A DNA stretch of 41,142 nt from Scatosoma sp045588185. GTDB taxonomy: Bacteria > Bacillota > Clostridia > Christensenellales > Borkfalkiaceae. A program made the translations under genes and the position numbers. Shown here one piece after another: positions 8,132 to 16,534 of the stretch. The notes beneath the pieces were generated by a model. It saw only the letters and a list, made by a program, of their open reading frames with translations. It was not told where the DNA came from and did no database searches. The stretch covers positions 1-41,142 of the forward strand of contig JAZNDR010000050.1 in assembly GCA_045588185.1 (NCBI GenBank), given 5' to 3'. Every line of letters begins with the position of its first letter. Position 1 is the first letter of the stretch.

Positions 8132-8401
8132 TTACACGTTGTGCATCGCGTTGAAAATGTCTTCGTGCTGCATATAAATCGACATACCGATCTGCTTGCC
8201 CAGCTCGCTGCATTCTCCTGCCAAAACCGATAATTTTTCCGTAATGGAAGAAATATCGACAATCATAATCATTGCGAAATATTCGCCCAAAATCGTCTGC
8301 GAAATATCCTCGATATTCGCACCCTTTTCCGATAAAAACGCGCTTACTTTTGCAATAATACCTTTTTTGTCCTTTCCTGTAACGGTGACAACTGCTCTCA
8401 T
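8132..8401 (-). CDS. ACT domain protein (UPF0237)
   Basis: An 89-residue single ACT domain protein. It begins with the strand-turn-helix RAVVTVTGKDKKGIIAKVSAFLSEKGANIEDISQ, the canonical ACT ligand-binding fold, and resembles GcvR-type regulators. ACT domains usually bind amino acids. It directly precedes the PFL-family gene and follows the small membrane protein gene with 2 bases between, so the three are cotranscribed. The likely role, inferred from pairing, is a regulatory subunit of the PFL protein. Confidence 0.9.
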   Translation of the reverse strand: MRAVVTVTGKDKKGIIAKVSAFLSEKGANIEDISQTILGEYFAMIMIVDISSITEKLSVLAGECSELGKQIGMSIYMQHEDIFNAMHNV

Positions 8402-8403
8402 AG

Positions 8404-9027
8404 TTACTCTTCTCCTTCTTTTATATTCTCTTGTGTATTTTCCTGCGTTTCCGCTTCGTTTTCTTCTTCGTATTCCTCGTCCTCTTCATACTCGGTAAAC
8501 TCGTATGCGTGACGCTCTAATATCTCGTACTGAATAATAAAATTGCTTTGCGCAACGTAGCGTACGTAATCCCCGCTCCCGAAATCAGGCAACGGCTTTT
8601 CGGGATCGAAATACACCTCGCGCTCCATCCATTCTTGCTTTTTCTTGCTCCAAGTTTCAAATACGCAGCCGACTACGTCCACGTTGTCCTTTTGCAGACT
8701 CTTTTCGCGGAAAGTATAAAAATAGTTGGTTTCTTCCGCTTTCAAGCCCTCGTTGATATACGAAAGAATTTTAAAATATCTCCGCACTCGGCTGTACTTG
8801 ATTGCCATAAACGGGAAAATCAAAGCAACGTAAAGCACGGAAGCGGTATACACCACCGCCTTGGGAATAATATCCTGCTTGTCCGCGTACGGCAGCGAGA
8901 TATGGAACACGAGCATGGCGATACACAGTGCCAAATACACCGTCGTAACCGCCATAAACACCCCGAATATTTTTTGTTTTTGCTTGTATGCCGACATAAA
9001 ATCGGCGTCGTTGTAAATAGATACCAT
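8404..9027 (-). CDS. Small membrane protein of unknown function
   Basis: A 207-residue protein I do not recognise. Two hydrophobic segments (about 21-43 and 58-80) predict a hairpin membrane anchor with both ends on the same side. A soluble domain follows, ending in an extremely acidic tail (EEDEEYEEENE, about 178-207). The central part has a conserved-looking YFDPEKPLPDFGSGDYVRY segment that could be a small beta domain. The gene lies between the degV and ACT genes with very short gaps, so it belongs to the same transcription unit. No function can be assigned. Confidence 0.75.
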   Translation of the reverse strand: MVSIYNDADFMSAYKQKQKIFGVFMAVTTVYLALCIAMLVFHISLPYADKQDIIPKAVVYTASVLYVALIFPFMAIKYSRVRRYFKILSYINEGLKAEETNYFYTFREKSLQKDNVDVVGCVFETWSKKKQEWMEREVYFDPEKPLPDFGSGDYVRYVAQSNFIIQYEILERHAYEFTEYEEDEEYEEENEAETQENTQENIKEGEE

Positions 9028-9038
9028 CTTGTTTTCCT

Positions 9039-9884
9039 TTACTTATTATAAACGAATAATACGCCGAGCGTGCCCTTTCCGCAGTGGCTGGTAATGATAG
9101 AGCCCGCTACCGTTTCGATAACTTCGTCAAACTCGAACAGCTCCGCAACCTTGGCTTTCGCCACGTCCACCACCGATTTATCCGCCGACGAATGGGTAAC
9201 GAAGCAACGCTTTTTATCGTAGTTAGGATACATAGTTTTCAAATCCTCTACGTATTGCGCGATACAACGCTCCATATGCCCACGGTATTTACCGCCCTGC
9301 ATAAGCTGACCGTCGTCCATCACGATTTTCGGATGTATTTTGAGTGCGTTGGCAACGAACATCGTCATACCCGAACAACGCCCGCCTTTATGCAAATAGT
9401 CTAATCTATCGGGCACGAACGAGGTGTTGATACGCGTTTTTAATTCCTCTACGCGCGCTACGATTTCGTCTACGGATTTACCCTCGTCGCGCATATCCGC
9501 CGCTTCCATAACCAACAAGCCCTGCCCCGTCGAAAGCGCTTTCGAATCAATCACGCGCACTTTGCCGTTAAAGCTTTCCGCCGCCTGCTTCGCAAAATTA
9601 TGCGAGCCGGAACTTTTCGAGGATATATTGAAATGTATCAACTCGTCATAACCCTCTAATTCTTTTGCGAAAAATTCCTCGTATTCTCCGATGCTGGGCG
9701 CGCTGGTTTTGGGCAGGATTTTCGTTTCCGCAACGAAATCGAAAATGTCCTGCGGCGTAATATCCACACCGTCGCGATACGCCTTTGAGTCCAAGTTTAC
9801 CTGCAAAGGTAAAATACCGATATTCCGTTTCTCCACCAAATCGTTCAAGTCGCAAGTGCTGTCCGACGTGATTCTAATTGCCAT
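9039..9884 (-). CDS. DegV family fatty-acid-binding protein
   Basis: A 281-residue DegV-family protein. The hallmark motifs are present in order: SDSTCDL at 7-13, TSAPSIGEY near 60, the SSKSSGSHN loop near 92, KALSTGQGLLV, a KGGRCSG segment near 167, and the closing SHCGKGTLGVLF. DegV/FakB proteins bind a single fatty acid and, where studied, present it to the kinase FakA for phosphorylation. No fakA gene is visible nearby. The start at 9884 has AAGGAG about 9 bases upstream. A second, diverged DegV protein is encoded at 31294-32157. Confidence 0.93.
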   Translation of the reverse strand: MAIRITSDSTCDLNDLVEKRNIGILPLQVNLDSKAYRDGVDITPQDIFDFVAETKILPKTSAPSIGEYEEFFAKELEGYDELIHFNISSKSSGSHNFAKQAAESFNGKVRVIDSKALSTGQGLLVMEAADMRDEGKSVDEIVARVEELKTRINTSFVPDRLDYLHKGGRCSGMTMFVANALKIHPKIVMDDGQLMQGGKYRGHMERCIAQYVEDLKTMYPNYDKKRCFVTHSSADKSVVDVAKAKVAELFEFDEVIETVAGSIITSHCGKGTLGVLFVYNK

Positions 9885-9919
9885 AATAATTCTCTCCTTA
9901 TACTTTCGTTTATGTTTTT

Positions 9920-10606
9920 TTATTTAAATAACCCTTTCGGGAAAAATATCCATTCTAATATCCGTTGATTGTCTATCGCCCATTGCGGTACGATTCCGTA
10001 GATATCCGTTTCCTTATACAGCCTATCCTTTAACGAGGAATGCCCTTCCATATAACGGCTGTCCTTGCTGTTCGTGCGGTTGTCGCCGAGGAAAAATACC
10101 TCGCCTTTTTTTACCTCGTACGGGTTTTCTCGACTCGCAAAATCGTATGCTTCCTTTGCTTGGGCACTTGGATAATACGCGTGTATATCATCGTAAAGCT
10201 GAAACCCCTTTTCAGGCGCGTCCGCATAACAAATGTACACGTTCCCGTCCTCGCAATACACTTTATCGTATTCGGTCGCAATCAGCCGTTTAATGATAAA
10301 TCCGCTCTCCACGCCGTTACATTCGTCGTAACCGCTCACGTCTACGACAATGACGTCGCCGCGCACCGCTTTATGCTTATCGTCCGCAAGCCGCATCAAA
10401 AGCTGTTCGCCGTGATACAGCGTAGTATTCATCGACGGTCCGTCTACGATTACCCCCACAAAGGTGTTCGATACGTAAAGGCGAATACCGAGCAACAGCA
10501 AAAACGCCAACAAAATTCCCAGCAGGAAACGGCGGGTGGAGCGTTGCTCTTTATAGCCGTACGTCGCCTCGTACAGCTCGCTGTCCGAAAATTTCTTTTC
10601 CGTCAT
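9920..10606 (-). CDS. lepB: Signal peptidase I
   Basis: A 228-residue type I signal peptidase of family S26, which removes signal peptides from exported proteins at the outer face of the membrane. A cytoplasmic N-terminus of about 25 residues leads into one membrane helix (27-45). Box B carries the nucleophile Ser58 in DGPSM and the general base is Lys106 in FIIKRLIA. The late box GDNRTNSKDSR is intact. The long insert between the lysine and that box is rich in Tyr and Asp. The start codon overlaps the DUF951 stop by 4 bases, so translation is coupled. Confidence 0.95.
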   Translation of the reverse strand: MTEKKFSDSELYEATYGYKEQRSTRRFLLGILLAFLLLLGIRLYVSNTFVGVIVDGPSMNTTLYHGEQLLMRLADDKHKAVRGDVIVVDVSGYDECNGVESGFIIKRLIATEYDKVYCEDGNVYICYADAPEKGFQLYDDIHAYYPSAQAKEAYDFASRENPYEVKKGEVFFLGDNRTNSKDSRYMEGHSSLKDRLYKETDIYGIVPQWAIDNQRILEWIFFPKGLFK

Positions 10607-10794
10607 ACGCCCTCTCCGTCCTTTCGTTTCAACGCTTTCGTGCGTTTTTTCAGCTCGTCGCGCGTAACGTTGAGAAATCTTCCGCAGGTTTTACAGCGGA
10701 GCTTTATATCCGCGCCTATGCGCACGATTTCCCATTCGAAACCGCCGCAAGGGTGCGGCTTTTTCAGCGTTACTTCGTCGTTCAATCCGTACAT
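10603..10794 (-). CDS. DUF951 zinc-ribbon-like protein
   Basis: A 63-residue DUF951 protein (B. subtilis YyzM type), identified by KKPHPCGGFEWEIVRIGADIKLRC and the CKTCGR knuckle. Three cysteines and a histidine could bind one metal ion. Function is unknown. The ATG at 10794 was chosen because AAGGG lies about 5 bases upstream; a TTG at 10815 in the same frame is possible but has no ribosome binding site. The stop overlaps the lepB start by 4 bases. Confidence 0.9.
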   Translation of the reverse strand: MYGLNDEVTLKKPHPCGGFEWEIVRIGADIKLRCKTCGRFLNVTRDELKKRTKALKRKDGEGV

Positions 10795-10805
10795 ACTGCC
10801 CTTCT

Positions 10806-12506
10806 TTATAACCAAAGAATATTCGTAACGGCAAACTCCGTGCCGTCGTTTTCGCCCTGAAAAGTGAGCGCCCGTCCGTCGGCAAAGCTTTGCAGGGGCT
10901 TGTTACAGCTCTCCCCTTTGAAATCCGCCGCCTTTAAAATGATACGCTTCCACTTCCCGCCGCCGCGTACTTCCGTAAGGCAAACGTAGCGTTCCGATTC
11001 GCTGGTAACGTCGCCCACGTCTACCGTTATCCGCAATTCCCCCGTTTCCTTGAAATACGCGTCGAATTCAAGGAGTGCGTTTTCGTCGGGGATATACATT
11101 GGCGAACTGATTTTATAAGTCTTGATACCGCTTACCGAGTACGCGCCTTTCACCCCGCCGTAGCCGGTCGTAACCTTGGGCACGGCTTCCCGTTCGAGGA
11201 AAATATTGCCTATTGAATATTCGTCGTTGAGCGCAACGCCGAAGGTATCCATTTCCTTGCCAGAGAACAACATTCTGCCTTTAACCGCGGAGGGATCGGG
11301 CGAGGAAAGCTTCTTTGCCGTGATTTTGGAAACCACTCTAAACCCGTTGATATATTTCGCATAGGCGTACACGAACACCGCCGTTGCGCCCGCAAACGGT
11401 TTTATCTGGCATTCAAACCTGCCGTTTTTGACCGTCTTGCCGTTGATCTTGTATATTTCCCGCCAATCGCGGTAGGCGCATTTCGTGCGCACGTCCGCTT
11501 CCGCGTAGAACACGCCCGCTTCTTCCAAAATGCCCTCTTTATCGCTTTCCACTTCCACCGTGAGCCCGTCGGGCGTTTCTTTAACCGCTACGTTGAGCGT
11601 ATCGGGAATATAAATTTCCCTGCCCTTTAAGTTCTTTTCCAAGAACAAATCCATATCGTTGAGGGCGTTTGGACCGATACACGCACCGCTGTCCGCCGAA
11701 TACACGAGCGCGTTGCCGTATTCGTTACCGATACGGGAAAAGGTATCGTACGCGCGATCGCAATCGTAGCAATCGTCGCGAAGAGAGCAGAGCATGAGTA
11801 CGGGGCATTTGACGTATGAAGCGTACGATTGCGCTTCCACCGCCGCGATATATCTATGTCGGTCGTCGCTTAAATTATGCGCGACGTTCGCGCCGAATTT
11901 CGCTATTCCCGAAAAGGATTTCCACCCCACCGCGTTGATAGGCACGCCGCATTTCACTTCGGGAGAAAGCAAGGTCTGCCAAGCGATATCCCCGCCTGTG
12001 CGCACGCCTACGACGCCGATATCCCCTACGTCCTCGCGCGTTTTTAAATATTGTATGCAAAAGAGGGCGACGTAGGTCCATTCGAACCAAGTCGTTTGGT
12101 CGGCTTCCAGTCCTTCCATATCCGTAAGCCCGCGTGCCCTTTCATAATTTGCGTGGTTAAGAGATTCGGGATAAATGGTACGAAGCACCCCCTCCGCGTC
12201 GCCCGTCATTTTTCCTGAATAATCGGGCATGAGCACCGCATAGCCTTTTTCCACGAAATAGCCCATCAATTCCTCGTCGATTGTTTTGCCCGCGTCGCCA
12301 AGGAGCAACACGACGGGCGATTTTTCCACGCCGAGCGGACGCATAAACCGCGCGTAAATACGCGCGCTGCCGTCGCCCATGGCGTGCCCCGAGAAAGAAA
12401 CGTGGCTCGACCGTACGCCCTTGCGTTCGTCGATTGCCCATTCGCTTGCACCGAGGGGCGTTTTCGTATTAAATTTTTTCCATAAGGACACTGCGCTTAC
12501 GATCAT
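10806..12506 (-). CDS. Alpha/beta-hydrolase-like protein lacking catalytic residues
   Basis: A 566-residue protein with an N-terminal alpha/beta-hydrolase fold of the dienelactone hydrolase / acetyl xylan esterase kind (about 40-300) and a C-terminal beta-rich region (about 310-566) that resembles a carbohydrate-binding or jelly-roll module. The strand before the nucleophile elbow reads DIGVVGVRTGG (162-172), where the expected Gly-X-Ser-X-Gly has Arg169 instead of Ser. The region where the catalytic histidine normally sits (YSADSGACIG, 269-278) has none. The acid position (Asp244/245) remains. It lacks a signal peptide. It may therefore be a binding pseudoenzyme rather than an esterase. It lies between sbcC and the DUF951 gene. 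Confidence 0.7.
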   Translation of the reverse strand: MIVSAVSLWKKFNTKTPLGASEWAIDERKGVRSSHVSFSGHAMGDGSARIYARFMRPLGVEKSPVVLLLGDAGKTIDEELMGYFVEKGYAVLMPDYSGKMTGDAEGVLRTIYPESLNHANYERARGLTDMEGLEADQTTWFEWTYVALFCIQYLKTREDVGDIGVVGVRTGGDIAWQTLLSPEVKCGVPINAVGWKSFSGIAKFGANVAHNLSDDRHRYIAAVEAQSYASYVKCPVLMLCSLRDDCYDCDRAYDTFSRIGNEYGNALVYSADSGACIGPNALNDMDLFLEKNLKGREIYIPDTLNVAVKETPDGLTVEVESDKEGILEEAGVFYAEADVRTKCAYRDWREIYKINGKTVKNGRFECQIKPFAGATAVFVYAYAKYINGFRVVSKITAKKLSSPDPSAVKGRMLFSGKEMDTFGVALNDEYSIGNIFLEREAVPKVTTGYGGVKGAYSVSGIKTYKISSPMYIPDENALLEFDAYFKETGELRITVDVGDVTSESERYVCLTEVRGGGKWKRIILKAADFKGESCNKPLQSFADGRALTFQGENDGTEFAVTNILWL

Positions 12507-12537
12507 TTTTCAAGTTTTCCTTTTTTGGATTTCCCGC

Positions 12538-15132
12538 TCAAAAACATTCCACGCGTACCTGCGAACCGTGCTTTTCGTTCGCACCCGCAACAAGTATCTT
12601 ATTCTCTATTCTGTGCTTCAATTCTTCCACGTGGGAGATAAGCCCCACGGCAAACGATTTACTCAGCTTCCCGAGCACGTCCATCACCGTATCCACCAGC
12701 TTTTCGTCCAGTGTTCCAAATCCCTCGTCAAGGAAGAAAAATTCGATAGGGCGCAGGGATTTTAAACAGATTGCCGCGCTCAGCGATAAAGCAAGCGATA
12801 AAGATACGAGGAAGGTTTCCCCGCCCGAAAGCGTTTTTACCGCACGCAGGTTGCCCCCGTCGAGGTTATCCCCCACCTTGAAGTCCTTATCGTACTGCAA
12901 AAAGTATCTTCCGCCCGTCAGCGATAACAGCGTTTTGCTTGCCGTTACGCAAATTTCCTGTAAATATTCACTGGCAATGAACTCCAAAAACCGATTGCTT
13001 TTAAGAAGTATTCTCAATTCGTCGCAAAGCGCCCGCTTCGCTTCCTTTTCTTTGAGTTCTTTCGCAAGTTCTTTGTATTTCTCTTGGAGTGCAAGCAGGT
13101 GTTTCCGTCGGTTTTCGTTTGACCCGATTTCCTGCAACAACGCTTCTTGTCTTTCGCGGGCTTGATTTCTCGCTTCCTGCGCCAAAGCCAACGCGTTTTC
13201 GTCGTACCCTGCAAATTTGTTTTTATCCGTCTGTTCGTACTGTTTCTTACACGAGCCGTATTCGTCGAAAAATTCCTTGTTTTCCTTTTTCGCCCGTTCG
13301 CCGTCCCCTAATCTTTCCGTCAGTGCAAACGCTTCCGCCTCGTTTTCAAAACCGTTTTCCGCCAATGCGTTCGTCAACGCCTCGAAAAGCTCGTTCTCTT
13401 GACGCTGATGCAAAACGAACAGCCCCTCTTGTTTTTGCGCCTCTGCAAACAGTGCGTTCGCCCGTTCTTGCGCACTATCTATTTCGTTTTGCGCGAAAAG
13501 CCGTTGGCGTTTTAAGCGTTCCAACCGCTCGGAAAGTTCTTTTTCCGTACCGAGCCGTTTCACCTGTGCCGTCTTTTCAAGGGCAAGCTCGTAATTTTTA
13601 CGCAAGATTTTGCCCTGTTCCACGAGCAGTTTTTTCTTGCCCTCGTTTTCCTCGTAAGCGCGTTGCCGTTTTTCGATTTCCTCGATCTCCGTTTTCAACG
13701 CTTTCCGCTTTCTTTCTATTTCCTTAAACGCAAGGTTTATCGAAGCAATATCTATCTCGCCGTCTGCCGTCGCTTTTGGCGTGTACTTTTCTATCAACGC
13801 GCCGATATCCGTTTGCGCCTGCGGGTATTTCCCCGCAAGACAACGCAAGTCTTGTCTTATCTCGCCGTAGGTATCGCCGAGCAATACCTCTTTGTAATTG
13901 TTTTTAAGGTAGGCAAGCAACGAATCGTCCTCGCCGAGCGCGAGCATCTGTTCTTCCTTTTTCGCGCGTTGCCCTGCAAAATCCTCTTCTATTGCTACGC
14001 CTTTTATTTTATTATACGCGAAGATACAGTTATCTAACTCCGCTTTCGCAATTCTTTCCGCATCAAAATCTTTTTCCGCGTCTTTGACCTTTTGCAATTC
14101 AACCGACGCCGTTACGATCTGCTCGTCGAAATTCCCGTCCGCGAGCGATTTCTTTGCCTTTTCCAAGCCTTCAAGCGCAAGCGTTCTTTCGTTTTTCGCC
14201 TTTTGTGCAAGCGTTTCCGCCGTCTGTTTTTCCCTGCACGCTTTTTGAAGCGCGCTCGATTTTTCCGTTACGGCAACGGCGCGGGGGAGTTTTTCCAAAA
14301 GCGCGCGCGTTTCCTCGGCTGTTGCAAGCCCTGCTTCGAGCACCCGCAATCTTTCGCAAAGCGCGTCGTACGCCCGCTTTTCCTTTTGCGTTTCCAAAGC
14401 TTTCAAATACGCTTCTTCCGCTTTTTCCAGCGTGCGTTTCACTTCCGCAAGCAACTTTTTATCCGCTTCTATCTTGCTTGCAAGCTCTTGTATCTGTTCC
14501 TCGCTTCCGCCCTCGTTTTCGCCCATTTTGGCTTTGACAAGGTTCACTTCCTCGTCCGCACGGTAATACTTATCGTTGACGGCACGGGAAAGTCTTTCGC
14601 CGTATTTTTCCAAGTTGAACAATCTTGCGACCAGCTTTACCCGTTCGGACGGCGTGGATTTCACGAGTGCCGCGAAATCCCCCTGCGGGAGCGCGATACA
14701 GGTTTTGAAATCGGCAAAGCTCAGCCCGATAATCGTTTCTATTTTCTCGTCCACGTCGCGCGTGCCCTCGGCAAGCGCAAGCCATTCGCCGTTTTCACTT
14801 CCCTCGTAAAGCCAAGCCTTCGAAGAACCGCTCTTGCGCTTTCTTTCCCTGCGCACACGGTATTTTTTCCGTATGCCGTCCGTCGTCAATTCAAAGTCGA
14901 ATTGCACGAACGCCTGCTCGCTGTGGTAATTGATACAGTCGTTAAACGCCTTGGGCGCGCGGTCGATTTCGCCGTACAGTGCGAAATGGATACTGTCGAG
15001 TATCGTACTTTTCCCACTGCCCGTGTCGCCGAATATTCCGAAAACGCCCCCGCGAAGAAGCGCGCTAAAATCAATTTCCGCTTTTTCGGAAAAGCTATTG
15101 ATTCCGCAAAATTCAAGATACAGTGGCTTCAT
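12538..15132 (-). CDS. sbcC: Exonuclease subunit SbcC (Rad50-like ATPase)
   Basis: An 864-residue SMC/Rad50-type ATPase that pairs with SbcD to process DNA ends and hairpins. The N-terminal Walker A GDTGSGKST (35-43) and Q-loop region precede a long Glu/Lys/Ala-rich coiled coil (about 175-680). The C-terminal lobe holds the signature LSGGET and Walker B FFFLDEGFGTLDE. The protein is shorter than common SbcC (1000 or more), and I find no CxxC zinc hook among its cysteines. The gene starts 27 bases after sbcD. The start ATG has an AAGGAG at a rather long spacing of about 17 bases. Confidence 0.93.
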   Translation of the reverse strand: MKPLYLEFCGINSFSEKAEIDFSALLRGGVFGIFGDTGSGKSTILDSIHFALYGEIDRAPKAFNDCINYHSEQAFVQFDFELTTDGIRKKYRVRRERKRKSGSSKAWLYEGSENGEWLALAEGTRDVDEKIETIIGLSFADFKTCIALPQGDFAALVKSTPSERVKLVARLFNLEKYGERLSRAVNDKYYRADEEVNLVKAKMGENEGGSEEQIQELASKIEADKKLLAEVKRTLEKAEEAYLKALETQKEKRAYDALCERLRVLEAGLATAEETRALLEKLPRAVAVTEKSSALQKACREKQTAETLAQKAKNERTLALEGLEKAKKSLADGNFDEQIVTASVELQKVKDAEKDFDAERIAKAELDNCIFAYNKIKGVAIEEDFAGQRAKKEEQMLALGEDDSLLAYLKNNYKEVLLGDTYGEIRQDLRCLAGKYPQAQTDIGALIEKYTPKATADGEIDIASINLAFKEIERKRKALKTEIEEIEKRQRAYEENEGKKKLLVEQGKILRKNYELALEKTAQVKRLGTEKELSERLERLKRQRLFAQNEIDSAQERANALFAEAQKQEGLFVLHQRQENELFEALTNALAENGFENEAEAFALTERLGDGERAKKENKEFFDEYGSCKKQYEQTDKNKFAGYDENALALAQEARNQARERQEALLQEIGSNENRRKHLLALQEKYKELAKELKEKEAKRALCDELRILLKSNRFLEFIASEYLQEICVTASKTLLSLTGGRYFLQYDKDFKVGDNLDGGNLRAVKTLSGGETFLVSLSLALSLSAAICLKSLRPIEFFFLDEGFGTLDEKLVDTVMDVLGKLSKSFAVGLISHVEELKHRIENKILVAGANEKHGSQVRVECF

Positions 15133-15159
15133 AAACGGCTTATCGTGTACTCCTTGGTT

Positions 15160-16317
15160 TTATTCCTGTAATTCATTGAGCGTGGAAAGGAAAAGCTCTT
15201 TCAGCTCCGCCCTCGGCTCGCCGTGGTAGTTGGCTTTATAGTACGCGTCGAACAGCGCACTGTCGGAAAGTCCTTTGCGGGACTGAAATTCTATCTCCGC
15301 TTCCGTCCGAACCTCGGTAACGAGGGAAACGAGATTTTCATTCCCCGTCAGTCTTGCCGAATCCCCCGCGGTAAGCGGCGCAGAGAGTATCAGCTTCAAT
15401 TCCACGAGGTTATCGGGATAGTTTTGCAATAGCGCGTCGGCGGTATCCACCGATTCCGCTTCCAAGCGCAACAGTTTTTTGCCTTTGGTGAGCGGGATAT
15501 CCCGTAAATTTTGTACGCCGTTTTGGGAAAGGTCGAATACTTTTACGCCTTTATCCGCCGACTCGTCAAAGGAATATTGCAAAGGCGAACCGCTGTAATA
15601 GCAATTTCCGCTGCCCATATGCTGTTTTTTATGCAAATGCCCCAGCGCGATATAATCGCTTTGCGGTAATGCCGTTACGGGCACGGCGCGCGCGCCGCCG
15701 AGGTCTATTTCCCGTTCGCTGTCCGATACCGCACCGCCCGCCACGAAAATATGGGCGAGAAATACGGACGGGAGTTTTTCGGTATTTCCGCTCTCCCCCT
15801 CGTCTATCCATTTTTTCATTCTTTCGAGATAGGAAAGGTCGGATTTTTCTTCCTTGAAGCGTGCCTCGTTGGGATAGGGCAAGGTGGAAACGAACGCTTT
15901 TTCCCCGTTCTCGTTTTCAAACACCACGAAGCCTTTGCCCGAACGCACGGGACGGGTTTTACGCGCTGTTTCTTTTATCCGAATGGGAGTTCTTGCATTC
16001 CCGACGATATACACGCCCTGTTCCTCGGAAAGCGGGGAAACGGCGGAAAGCCGTACGCCGTCGTCGTGGTTACCGCTGATAATGAGCACCGCGCGGTGTT
16101 CTCCTGCCACCAGCTTGATTTTGGAAAAGAAAAGTTCTTCCGCTTCCGAAGAGGGGGTATAGGTATCGAACACGTCGCCCGCAAGGAGCACCAGTTCGAT
16201 TTTTTCCTCTTCGCAAATACGAACGATCTCGTCCAAGACTTCCGCTTGCTCGTGCAACCGCTCACGCCCCATCAGGCGTTTGCCGACGTGCCAATCGGAG
16301 GTGTGTAAGATCTTCAT
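15160..16317 (-). CDS. sbcD: Exonuclease subunit SbcD (Mre11-like nuclease)
   Basis: A 385-residue calcineurin-like metallophosphoesterase, the nuclease partner of SbcC. The metal-binding motifs are all present: Asp-x-His in TSDWHVGK (6-13), GDVFD near 47, GNHDD near 80, and GHLHKKQ near 230. The C-terminal capping domain is shorter and less conserved, as expected. It is the first gene of its unit, with a promoter at 16442-16470 whose transcript start overlaps that of the divergent DnaD-like gene. Confidence 0.95.
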   Translation of the reverse strand: MKILHTSDWHVGKRLMGRERLHEQAEVLDEIVRICEEEKIELVLLAGDVFDTYTPSSEAEELFFSKIKLVAGEHRAVLIISGNHDDGVRLSAVSPLSEEQGVYIVGNARTPIRIKETARKTRPVRSGKGFVVFENENGEKAFVSTLPYPNEARFKEEKSDLSYLERMKKWIDEGESGNTEKLPSVFLAHIFVAGGAVSDSEREIDLGGARAVPVTALPQSDYIALGHLHKKQHMGSGNCYYSGSPLQYSFDESADKGVKVFDLSQNGVQNLRDIPLTKGKKLLRLEAESVDTADALLQNYPDNLVELKLILSAPLTAGDSARLTGNENLVSLVTEVRTEAEIEFQSRKGLSDSALFDAYYKANYHGEPRAELKELFLSTLNELQE

Positions 16318-16373
16318 ACCGCTTTCCCCTCCTTTTTCTTTTTCCCGATTTTTTAAAAACCTTTCAAATCAGC

Positions 16374-16402
16374 TTGCATTTCCCACCGAAAAAAGGTATA
16401 AT
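16374..16402 (+). promoter_or_regulatory. SigA-type promoter (upstream copy) for the DnaD-like gene
   Basis: TTGCAT (16374-16379), a 17-base spacer and TATAAT (16397-16402) give a good promoter. A second possible plus-strand promoter lies just downstream: TTGTCA (16407-16412), 18 bases, TATACT (16431-16436). The spacer of that second promoter contains the palindrome AGCGCA-tat-TGCGCT (16413-16427), a candidate operator. Confidence 0.65.
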
Positions 16403-16441
16403 GGACTTGTCAAGCGCATATTGCGCTGACTATACTATTTT

Positions 16442-16470
16442 ATTATACACTATTTCTTTTAAGAAATCAA
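16442..16470 (-). promoter_or_regulatory. SigA-type promoter for sbcD-sbcC
   Basis: On the minus strand TTGATT (16465-16470), a 17-base spacer and TATAAT (16442-16447). The predicted start near 16435 means the transcript is antisense to the first part of the divergent transcript starting near 16409, and both cover the palindrome at 16413-16427. Confidence 0.7.
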
Positions 16471-16534
16471 GAAAAGTAAAGTTGTAACACTGAATTTTTT
16501 TCGAATTTACACAAAAGCTCACGGAGGCGGCTTT

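Noticed and set aside
14092..15171. A 359-codon plus-strand open frame opposite sbcC
   Set aside because: Compositional shadow of the SbcC gene; the translation is rich in Arg and Phe with no family features.
16413..16427. LexA (SOS) box
   Set aside because: The palindrome AGCGCA-tat-TGCGCT does not contain the GAAC-N4-GTTC core of Gram-positive LexA sites.
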